5,126 bases of DNA, from assembly GCA_016200125.1 (NCBI GenBank), contig JACQFK010000564.1, forward strand, positions 1 through 5,126, read 5' to 3'. The stretch comes from Planctomycetota bacterium (lineage in GTDB: Bacteria; Planctomycetota; MHYJ01; JACPRB01). Numbering within the stretch: the stretch's first letter is position 1; the number at the start of each line of letters is the position of its first letter. Shown here in pieces: positions 1 to 4,541 of this stretch. The notes under the pieces are model-generated. The model saw nothing but the letters and a program-made list of their open reading frames with translations. It was not told where the DNA came from and made no database searches. The position numbers were made by a program, and so were the translations under genes.

Positions 1-303
1 GCCGAACTGGACCATGAAGCCGCTGAGGACCCGGAAGAAGCGGGCTTCTTCGAAGAAGCGGCCGCGGACCAGGTGGTAGAAACGGTCCGCGCCCAGCGGC
101 GCCCAGGCCCGCTCCACCGTGATCACAAAGGCTCCCTGGGACGTGGTGAAGCGGACCTTGAAGCGCTCGGGCGCCTTCGTCTTCGCCTCCGGAGCATCGG
201 GGCGCAGCAGCGGGCGGTCGCTCGGGCGGACGTAGGGCGGCGGCGGGGCGGAGTCGCCGCAGCCCAGCGGGAACAGCAGGACGATCAGCGCGAGTCGTTT
301 CAT
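1..303 (-). CDS. Cyclophilin-type peptidyl-prolyl cis-trans isomerase, exported (3' end outside window)
   Basis: Read on the minus strand from ATG at 303, this gives 101 residues and runs off the left edge in frame. Residues 1-15 (MKRLALIVLLFPLGC) form a short basic start and hydrophobic stretch ending in Cys15, which resembles a lipoprotein signal although Pro at -3 is atypical. A Pro-rich linker (GDSAPPPPYV) follows. From about residue 48 the text is a cyclophilin N-terminal half: FKVRFTTSQGAFVITVER, then DRFYHLVRGRFF, then FFRVLSGFMVQFG. Arg91, Phe96, Met97 and Gln99 match the cyclophilin A active-site residues Arg55, Phe60, Met61 and Gln63. Cyclophilins catalyse cis-trans isomerisation of X-Pro bonds; this one would act on exported proteins in the periplasm. 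The start is supported by GAGGGG six bases upstream. It is divergent from the small basic protein gene. The C-terminal half cannot be assessed. Confidence 0.86.
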   Translation of the reverse strand, partial: MKRLALIVLLFPLGCGDSAPPPPYVRPSDRPLLRPDAPEAKTKAPERFKVRFTTSQGAFVITVERAWAPLGADRFYHLVRGRFFEEARFFRVLSGFMVQFG

Positions 304-348
304 CGGGGGCCCCTCATGCTTTACGCTCTCAACCCATCGTCCCCTCGG

Positions 349-363
349 CATTCTCCGAGAATG
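349..363. repeat. 15-bp perfect palindrome, operator-like
   Basis: CATTCTC (349-355) and GAGAATG (357-363) are exact inverted arms around a single central base. The site ends 46 bp before the start codon of the cyclophilin gene, a typical place for a dimeric regulator to bind. It does not match a regulator box I know (not CIRCE, not a canonical LexA or Fur box), so the ligand is unknown. Confidence 0.4.
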
Positions 364-431
364 GACAATGTACACCATGGGCAATCGATCTTCCCCTGGC
401 GACGGCTGATCACGCCTGAACCGGCCGGATG

Positions 432-474
432 ATCAAAGTGAGCGGGTCGGCTATCAAAATGATTCAGGGTCGGC
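432..474. repeat. Tandem imperfect direct repeat, about 21-bp pitch
   Basis: Two adjacent copies are visible. The first (432-451) reads ATCAAAGTGA, then GC, then GGGTCGGC. The second (453-474) reads ATCAAAATGA, then TTCA, then GGGTCGGC. The left parts start 21 bp apart and the right parts (444-451 and 467-474) 23 bp apart. In the second copy the left part is itself an inverted repeat (ATCA-AAA-TGAT, 453-463). The arrangement is operator-like and sits about 100-140 bp before the small basic protein start. Function is inferred only from position and repetition. Confidence 0.5.
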
Positions 475-484
475 CAAAGCCGAC
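469..484. other. Short perfect hairpin GTCGGC-CAAA-GCCGAC
   Basis: Arms 469-474 and 479-484 are exactly complementary around a 4-base loop. The left arm overlaps the end of the second tandem repeat at 432-474. No T-run follows on the plus strand, so it is not a typical intrinsic terminator. It may be a protein binding site or a chance GC palindrome. Confidence 0.3.
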
Positions 485-572
485 TTGTCATCCGCCAGTT
501 GGCGCCTGCCGATCTCATTATGGCATGCGGCTTGCGCTGGAGACGCTCGGCTTCTAACGAAAGGACTTCCAG

Positions 573-719
573 ATGCCCAATCGAGGCAGTTTCAACCGAC
601 GTACCGGGAAGACCACGCCGCGCTCCAAGGGGGAGACTCATTGGGGGGCCAAGGGCTCCTCGCGCCACGCCCCGGCGGCCGCCAAGCCCGCGAAGGCGAA
701 AGCTCCCGCCGCCCGTTGA
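573..719 (+). CDS. Small, very basic 48-residue protein, possibly a divergent bTHX-like ribosomal peptide
   Basis: ATG at 573 is preceded by AAAGGA (560-565) with a 7-base spacer, and the frame stays open for 48 codons to TGA at 717-719. The product begins MPNRGSFNRRTGKTTPRS, continues KGETHWGAKGSSRH and ends in an Ala/Pro/Lys-rich tail (residues 33-48). Lys, Arg and His far outnumber a single Glu, which suggests nucleic acid binding. It lies 53 bp upstream of rpsJ in the same direction and probably shares its transcript. The spacing G-x4-G-x2-G-x-S-R in GETHWGAKGSSR resembles the core of ribosomal protein bTHX (G-K-I-x2-G-S-Y-G-x-S/T-R), and an Ala/Lys tail is common in that family. This is a by-eye resemblance only. 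I do not recognise the protein with certainty; the alternative is a lineage-specific small basic protein. Confidence 0.7.
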   Translation: MPNRGSFNRRTGKTTPRSKGETHWGAKGSSRHAPAAAKPAKAKAPAAR

Positions 720-772
720 GGACCCGGAAAGCGCTCTCCCGCTTCGTTGATCTCATTGCTGAGGACTAGCCC

Positions 773-1093
773 ATGGCCCAGAACATCCGCATCCGCATCG
801 AAGCCTACGATTCCAAGAGCATCGACCAGGCGGCGATGGACATCGTGAACAGCGCCAGGCGCACGGGCGCCAAGGTCAGCGGCCCGATCCCGCTTCCCAC
901 CCGCATCGAGCGGATCACGGTCCTCAGCTCGCCCCACGTCGACAAGAAGGCCCGCGAGCAGTACGAGATCCGCACCCACAAGCGCCTCATCTTCATCACC
1001 GAGCCCACCTCCAAGACCATCGACGAGCTCCGCACCCTGAACATGCCCGCCGGCGTCGACATCCGCGTGAAGGCGCTCCTGGACGAGAAGTAA
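773..1093 (+). CDS. rpsJ: 30S ribosomal protein S10 (uS10)
   Basis: A complete 106-residue protein, close to the usual 100-105. It contains the family hallmarks in order: [15 protein letters not shown] (residues 5-19), [13 protein letters not shown] (32-44), [26 protein letters not shown] and [10 protein letters not shown] at the end. S10 sits in the head of the 30S subunit and in bacteria also pairs with NusB in transcription antitermination. ATG 773 follows GAGGA (761-765) with a 7-base spacer. The gene is normally first in the S10 operon with rplC next. Here the next gene is on the opposite strand 5 bp beyond the stop and is unrelated to translation, so rpsJ is separated from rplC. Confidence 0.98.
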   Translation: MAQNIRIRIEAYDSKSIDQAAMDIVNSARRTGAKVSGPIPLPTRIERITVLSSPHVDKKAREQYEIRTHKRLIFITEPTSKTIDELRTLNMPAGVDIRVKALLDEK

Positions 1094-1110
1094 GCGGGCT
1101 ATTTCCCCGC
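1094..1110 (-). terminator. Possible terminator hairpin at the convergent gene ends
   Basis: GCGGG (1094-1098) and CCCGC (1106-1110) can pair around a 7-base loop that contains the isomerase stop codon (1099-1101). Read on the minus strand, the hairpin is followed by the T-rich TTACTTCTC, so it could end the isomerase transcript. On the plus strand no T-run follows. The stem is only 5 bp, so this is weak. Confidence 0.28.
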
Positions 1111-2061
1111 GAGGATCAGGTCGAGCTGCTTCGACTGCTCGTCGAGCGGAAGCCTCGGCTTGGCGCCCGATTCCTCGATCGTGGCGAAGCCGTCGAAGCC
1201 GACTTCGTCGAGAGCCTTGCGGACCTCGGGCCAGTTGATGCCGTTCTCGCGCAGGTTGGTCCACACGCCGCTCTTGCCGTCGGGGTTGTTGCGGTACTCC
1301 TTGATGTGAAGCTCGATGACGGACGCACCCAGCGTCCGGATCCAGGTCTCCGGCGGGATCCCGTACTTGACGTTGTTCGCGCAGTCGAAGAAGGTGCGGA
1401 CCAGCGGGTGGTTGTGGCCGTCGATGAACCTCTTGAAGAGGTCCGGGCGCACCCAGAGGTTGTTCCAGACGTTCTCGAGGGCGATCGCGACCTTCGTCTT
1501 CTCGGCCGTCGGCGTCAGCCGCTTCATGACCTCCCAGGAGGATCTCGTCGCGCGGTTCTGGGCCTCGATGTAGGGCTGGTACTTCTCGTTGTCCCCCTTG
1601 ACCACGCGGCTCACGATGCCCTTCTCGTCCATCTCGATGTCGAACTCGTGGGCGGGGGGAACCGCCACCTTCGGGCCGAGCGCCGGGACGAGGAGGATAT
1701 TGCTGCAGCCGAAGGCCTCGGCCGCGAGGAGGGCCGCCTCGATGCTCGCCACGTGCTTGTCGACCTCGTCCGCCTTGGGGGCGTCGAGCGGCACCCAGGC
1801 GCGGATCAGGGAGCAGATCCGGATCCCAATCCGCTCGGCGGTCTCGCGGGCCTTGCGGGCGTCCTCGGGCTTGTGGTTCCAGGACCCGAGCTGGACGCCG
1901 TCGAACCCGTTGTCCTTGGCCTTCTTGAAGGAGGTCTCGTCGGGACCCGCGATGAAGGCCTTCTTGATCTTCTTCTTGAAGACGGGATCCTGGCGGAGGG
2001 CGAAGGCCAGGGGGGCGGCGGCGCCGGCCGCCAGGAAGTCGCGCCGGTTCATCGGGATCAT
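1099..2061 (-). CDS. Tat-exported sugar phosphate isomerase/epimerase-like TIM-barrel protein
   Basis: A complete 320-residue protein. Residues 4-22 (MNRRDFLAAGAAAPLAFAL) form a twin-arginine signal with the RRDFL motif common in planctomycete secreted enzymes, so the folded protein is predicted to leave the cytoplasm. The rest is an AP-endonuclease-2/xylose-isomerase-like barrel of normal length. Early strands include NGFDGVQLGSW (51-61) and IGIRICSLI (78-86). Candidate metal ligands sit in their usual order: Glu196 in ALEN, Asp226 in TFFD, His252 in ELHIKEY and Glu296/297 in ATIEE. The family interconverts sugars or sugar-like ketones; the substrate cannot be read from the sequence. ATG 2061 is chosen over ATG 2052 because AAGGAG lies 6 bases upstream of the former. 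It converges on rpsJ and diverges from the ceramidase-like gene. Confidence 0.93.
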   Translation of the reverse strand: MIPMNRRDFLAAGAAAPLAFALRQDPVFKKKIKKAFIAGPDETSFKKAKDNGFDGVQLGSWNHKPEDARKARETAERIGIRICSLIRAWVPLDAPKADEVDKHVASIEAALLAAEAFGCSNILLVPALGPKVAVPPAHEFDIEMDEKGIVSRVVKGDNEKYQPYIEAQNRATRSSWEVMKRLTPTAEKTKVAIALENVWNNLWVRPDLFKRFIDGHNHPLVRTFFDCANNVKYGIPPETWIRTLGASVIELHIKEYRNNPDGKSGVWTNLRENGINWPEVRKALDEVGFDGFATIEESGAKPRLPLDEQSKQLDLILAGK

Positions 2062-2067
2062 GTCGAG

Positions 2068-2073
2068 CTCCTT
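2068..2073 (-). promoter_or_regulatory. Ribosome binding site that sets the isomerase start
   Basis: On the minus strand AAGGAG lies 6 bases before ATG 2061 and 15 bases before the next in-frame ATG at 2052. This favours the upstream start, which adds three residues before the Tat motif. Confidence 0.7.
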
Positions 2074-2140
2074 GGAGGTTCAGGCCTATCTTCTCAGCGC
2101 TCCGAAGCCGTTGCCACTGAATACTGATACCCGCCGGGGC

Positions 2141-2182
2141 CTGCGTAATTCCATACAAGGGCTGCGCAATTCCGTAGGGGGG
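2141..2182. repeat. Two abutting 21-bp direct repeats, operator-like
   Basis: Copy 1 (2141-2161) and copy 2 (2162-2182) lie exactly end to end and agree at 16 of 21 positions. Both contain CTGCG-(T/C)-AATTCC-(A/G)-TA and end in GGG. The five differences are at positions 6, 13, 16, 17 and 18 of the unit. The 21-bp pitch is two helical turns, so both copies would present the same DNA face. They sit immediately upstream of a -10-like TAGAAT and between two divergent genes, which suggests binding sites for a shared regulator. Confidence 0.55.
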
Positions 2183-2189
2183 CGGGGGG

Positions 2190-2195
2190 TAGAAT
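2190..2195 (+). promoter_or_regulatory. Possible -10 element for the ceramidase-like gene
   Basis: TAGAAT matches the sigma-70 -10 consensus at five of six positions and sits 21 bases before ATG 2217. This would give a short leader that just includes the ribosome binding site. There is no recognisable -35 box at the right distance. Confidence 0.33.
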
Positions 2196-2203
2196 ACGAG
2201 CTT

Positions 2204-2209
2204 GGAGGA
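2204..2209 (+). promoter_or_regulatory. Ribosome binding site that sets the ceramidase-like start
   Basis: GGAGGA lies 7 bases before ATG 2217. An in-frame TTG at 2202 overlaps this very site, so it cannot use it; ATG 2217 is therefore the start. Confidence 0.82.
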
Positions 2210-2216
2210 CCTTTTC

Positions 2217-3695
2217 ATGAAGACGCTGCTTCGCCTCACGCTCATCGCCGCGCTGGGCGCGGTCCCGTCCTGGGCGCAGGACGCGGCCGCGCCGCCGAAG
2301 GGAACCCTTTCCGTCGGTTGGGCGACCCGCGACATCACGCCGGAGCGGCCCGTCGCGCTGGCGGGGCAGTTCAACAAGCGGATCTCCACGGGCGTGGCGG
2401 CGCGCCTCTCGGTCACGGCGCTCGCGCTCGAGACGCGTTCCGGCGAGGGCGCGATCGACCAGGCCATCCTGGTCTCCTGTGACCTGGTCGCGATCCGCGA
2501 CGGCATCCAGGCGAAGCTCCGGAAGCTCCTGGAGGGAAAGCTCAAGGGCTTCGACCTGCGGAAACTCCTCCTCAGCGCCACCCACACGCACACCGCCCCG
2601 GTCACCGACGACGACTGGTACGACGTCACCGAGGAGGGGGTGATGAAGCCGGCGGAGTACGTCGACTTCTTCCTCGGCCGCGCGGCCGAGGCGGTCGTGG
2701 AAGCCTGGAAAGGCCGGAAGCCCGGCGGGGTCACCTGGGGGCTGGGCTATGCCGTCGTGGGTCTTAATCGCAGGATGACCTACGCGGACGGCAAGGCCGC
2801 CATGTACGGGCGGAACGACCGGCCCGACTTCCGGAGCGTCGAGGGGCCCGAGGATCACGCCGTCGAAACGCTCTTCTTCTTCGACGGCGAGCGGCGGCTC
2901 ACCGGGATGGCGATCAACGTCGCCTGCCCCTCCCAGGTGGTCGAGAACGCGATGACGATCTCGTCGGACTTCTGGGACGACGTCCGGGCGATCCTGCGCG
3001 AGCGCTACGGCGCGGATCTCCACCTGCTGCCCTGGTGCGGCGCGGCCGGCGACCAGTCGCCGCATCCGCAGTTTCGAAAGGCGGCGGACGCCCGCATGAG
3101 GAAGCTCAGCGGCAACGTCTCGGAGACGCGCGCCATCGCCCAGAGGATGGCGGACGCGGTGGACTATGCCTACCGGGCGGTGAAGAACGACGTCCAGGTC
3201 GAGCTGCCCTTCGCGCACCGCGTGGAAGACCTGAAGCTTCCCGGACGGAAGGTGACGGAGGCCGAGGCGGCCGCGGCCCGGGCGATCGTCGCCCCCCTGG
3301 AGAAGAAGCCCGTCGAGCAGCGGAACTCGGTGGACATCTCCCGCCTGCGCTGGCACGGGAAGGTGCTGGAGCGCTTCGAGCGGCCGGCGGACTTTGCGGT
3401 CTACCCGATGGAGCTCCACGTGATCCGGCTGGGCGACGTGTCCATCGCCTCGAACGCCTTCGAGCTCTTCCTGGACTACGGCATCCAGATCCGCGCGCGA
3501 AGCCGGGCGCTCCAGACCTTCCTGATCCAGCTCGCTTGCGGCTGCGGCGGCTACCTTCCCACGGAGCGCGCCGTCGCGGGCGGCGGCTACAGCGCCATCC
3601 CGGAAAGCGGCCTGGTGGGTCCCGAGGGCGGGCGCCTCCTCGTCGACCGGACGCTGGAGATCATGAACGCGCTCTGGCCGGCGAAGCCGAAGTAG
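2217..3695 (+). CDS. Exported neutral/alkaline (non-lysosomal) ceramidase-like hydrolase
   Basis: A complete 492-residue protein. Residues 1-20 (MKTLLRLTLIAALGAVPSWA) are a Sec signal with a likely cut before Gln21. The mature part has the ceramidase N-terminal-domain pattern in order: LSVGWATRDITP (31-42), SATHTHTAP (120-128, candidate zinc His123/His125), CGAAGDQSPHPQ (274-285, Ser281 matching the catalytic Ser of GDxSP), SNAFELFLDYG (412-422, candidate Glu416) and GGYLPTERA...GGGYSA (444-460). Neutral ceramidases cleave the amide bond of ceramide with zinc. At the position where the second zinc His is expected, this protein reads NVACPSQ with Cys237. It is also shorter than full ceramidases (about 650-750 residues) and appears to lack the C-terminal Ig-like domain. 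Family membership is secure; ceramide as substrate is not, and another amide or ester is possible. The next gene begins 42 bp downstream. Confidence 0.88.
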   Translation: MKTLLRLTLIAALGAVPSWAQDAAAPPKGTLSVGWATRDITPERPVALAGQFNKRISTGVAARLSVTALALETRSGEGAIDQAILVSCDLVAIRDGIQAKLRKLLEGKLKGFDLRKLLLSATHTHTAPVTDDDWYDVTEEGVMKPAEYVDFFLGRAAEAVVEAWKGRKPGGVTWGLGYAVVGLNRRMTYADGKAAMYGRNDRPDFRSVEGPEDHAVETLFFFDGERRLTGMAINVACPSQVVENAMTISSDFWDDVRAILRERYGADLHLLPWCGAAGDQSPHPQFRKAADARMRKLSGNVSETRAIAQRMADAVDYAYRAVKNDVQVELPFAHRVEDLKLPGRKVTEAEAAAARAIVAPLEKKPVEQRNSVDISRLRWHGKVLERFERPADFAVYPMELHVIRLGDVSIASNAFELFLDYGIQIRARSRALQTFLIQLACGCGGYLPTERAVAGGGYSAIPESGLVGPEGGRLLVDRTLEIMNALWPAKPK

Positions 3696-3698
3696 GAT

Positions 3699-3728
3699 TT
3701 GGGGATCCTCATGCCGATAGGGTAGACT
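3699..3728 (+). promoter_or_regulatory. Weak promoter-like pair before the SGNH hydrolase gene
   Basis: TTGGGG (3699-3704) and TAGACT (3723-3728) are 18 bases apart, matching the -35 and -10 consensus at three and four positions. The -10-like box ends 9 bases before ATG 3738, so a transcript from here would be almost leaderless. This fits the lack of a clear ribosome binding site in front of this gene. The 9-base GGGTAGACT (3720-3728) differs by one base from GGGTAGAAT (2187-2195) before the ceramidase-like gene. This is suggestive only; read-through from the upstream gene is the alternative. Confidence 0.25.
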
Positions 3729-3737
3729 CCCTCTCGG

Positions 3738-4487
3738 ATGAACGCACGACGCGTCGCGCTGCTGATCGCCGCCATGGCCTGGGCCGACGTCGCGACGACC
3801 CAGCAGGAAGCCCCGAAGCCGATCAACGTCCTGCTCATCGGCAACAGCCAGTGTCCCACGATCGTCAAAGAGCAGCTTCTGGAGAAGCTGGCCGCGTCGG
3901 ACAAGGGCGGCCGCCCGATCAAGATCAGCGGCTGCGTTAAAGGCGGGGCGTCCTTGAAGTCGCACTGGGACGCCGGCACCGGCGAAGGGTCGGCGCGCGG
4001 GATGATCGCGGGCGGCAAGTGGGACTTCGTCGTCCTGCAGGACATCTACAACGTGCAGGAGCCGGCCTTTCAACCCTACGCGCGGCAGTTCCACGCCCTG
4101 GTCAAGGAGAGCGGCTCGAAGACGCTGCTCTTCGGGACGGCGTCGATTCTCAGCGACTATCCCAAGGGCTTCGAGCGGCAGCACGGCCTGCATCTCGCGA
4201 TGGGGAAGGAGCTCGGGATCCCGATCGTCGACGCCAGCTACGCCTACATCCGCTACTTCGGCGAGAATCCCTCGACCGAGCGGCTGGAAAGCCTCTTCGC
4301 CAAGGACCGCGCCCACCCGGGCCTGTGGGGTTCCTACCTGTATTCCTGCATGATCTACGCCGCGATGACCGGGCGCAGCCCCCTCGGCCTCGCCGCCCCC
4401 GACGCCCTCCCGGCGGACACGGTCAAGACGCTCCAGGAAACCGCCTGGGCGCAGCACCAGGAAACGGCCGCCGCCTTGAAGAAGTGA
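3738..4487 (+). CDS. Exported SGNH/GDSL-type hydrolase (DUF4886-like)
   Basis: A complete 249-residue protein. Residues 1-21 form a short signal-like N-terminus (MNARRVALLIAAMAWADVAT). The SGNH blocks follow in order: INVLLIGNSQC (29-39; Ser37 is the candidate nucleophile in GNS), CVKGGASLKSHW (66-77; block II Gly), WDFVVLQDIYN (95-105; where many relatives have LQE-x-S), and DRAHPGLWGSYLYSC (190-204; Asp190 and His193 complete the triad). This order and the ending HP-x3-G-x-YL resemble the DUF4886 branch. The family hydrolyses esters, often acyl or acetyl groups on sugars or lipids; the substrate is unknown. No good ribosome binding site precedes ATG 3738. ATG 3774 is a possible later start but would remove most of the signal. 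It lies 42 bp after the ceramidase-like gene and 54 bp before the next. Confidence 0.86.
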   Translation: MNARRVALLIAAMAWADVATTQQEAPKPINVLLIGNSQCPTIVKEQLLEKLAASDKGGRPIKISGCVKGGASLKSHWDAGTGEGSARGMIAGGKWDFVVLQDIYNVQEPAFQPYARQFHALVKESGSKTLLFGTASILSDYPKGFERQHGLHLAMGKELGIPIVDASYAYIRYFGENPSTERLESLFAKDRAHPGLWGSYLYSCMIYAAMTGRSPLGLAAPDALPADTVKTLQETAWAQHQETAAALKK

Positions 4488-4538
4488 TTCCGAGGATCTT
4501 CCATAATAAATCCCGCGCTGCCGCTATATAGAGGAAAG
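4476..4538 (+). promoter_or_regulatory. A/T-rich promoter-like leader and ribosome binding site before the cytochrome/DUF1587 gene
   Basis: In an otherwise GC-rich stretch, CATAAT (4502-4507, five of six matches to the -10 box) and TATATA (4525-4530) stand out. TTGAAG (4476-4481), inside the end of the SGNH gene, could serve as a -35 box for CATAAT, but the 20-base spacer is long. GAGGAAAG (4531-4538) is a good ribosome binding site 6-7 bases before ATG 4542 and decides that start. Confidence 0.35.
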
Positions 4539-4541
4539 CCG

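Larger units (their letters stand above)
304..572. promoter_or_regulatory. Divergent intergenic region between the cyclophilin gene and the small basic protein/rpsJ unit
   Basis: This 269-bp gap separates two divergently transcribed genes, so it must hold the promoters for both. I see no coding sequence with a credible start in it. It is locally richer in A/T than its surroundings and holds an inverted repeat (349-363), a tandem imperfect repeat (432-474) and a hairpin (469-484), listed separately. A TTGTCA resembling a -35 box lies at 485-490 and a CATTAT resembling a -10 box at 516-521, but 25 bases separate them, so I do not call a promoter. The ribosome binding site of the rightward gene is AAAGGA at 560-565. 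Confidence 0.6.
2062..2216. promoter_or_regulatory. Divergent control region between the isomerase-like and ceramidase-like genes
   Basis: These 155 bp separate two start codons pointing away from each other, so they should hold both promoters. The middle carries a head-to-tail 21-bp repeat (2141-2182), and a -10-like TAGAAT (2190-2195) lies 7 bp beyond it. No convincing -35 box precedes TAGAAT at 16-18 bp, which suggests activator dependence or a non-housekeeping sigma factor. I found no clear promoter elements for the leftward gene. Confidence 0.6.

Noticed and set aside
300..317. A 5-codon upstream frame (MRGPR) whose stop overlaps the cyclophilin start codon, and the self-complementary GGGGCCCC at 306-313
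   Set aside because: The tiny frame has no ribosome binding site of its own, and the GC octamer cannot form a hairpin by itself. Both are likely chance.
485..521. TTGTCA and CATTAT as a promoter for the small basic gene
   Set aside because: The 25-base spacing is far from the 16-19 bases needed by a standard sigma-70 promoter.
485..769. Two overlapping plus-strand frames at 485-769 and 499-750 in the region of the small basic gene
   Set aside because: Neither has a convincing ribosome binding site. The frame at 573-719 has AAAGGA at the right distance and a coherent basic product.
1306..2127. Plus-strand open frames antisense to the isomerase
   Set aside because: Their products are biased (Leu/Val/Gly/Asp/Arg) without motifs, whereas the minus-strand frame has a Tat signal, ordered metal ligands and a ribosome binding site.
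2202..2216. TTG at 2202 as the start of the ceramidase-like protein
   Set aside because: It overlaps the GGAGGA ribosome binding site that serves ATG 2217. Starting there would also put acidic residues ahead of the signal peptide.
638..2734. A 698-codon open frame on the minus strand across rpsJ, the isomerase and the ceramidase-like gene start
   Set aside because: It crosses three well-supported genes in other frames and includes Arg/Gly/Pro-rich text. It is explained by the rarity of stop codons in GC-rich DNA.
2094..4457. A 787-codon open frame on the minus strand, antisense to the ceramidase-like and SGNH genes
   Set aside because: Its product is a low-complexity run of Arg, Gly, Asp, Val, Leu and Pro, typical of the mirror frame of GC-rich genes. 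It has no recognisable domain, and both plus-strand genes show clear family motifs and export signals.
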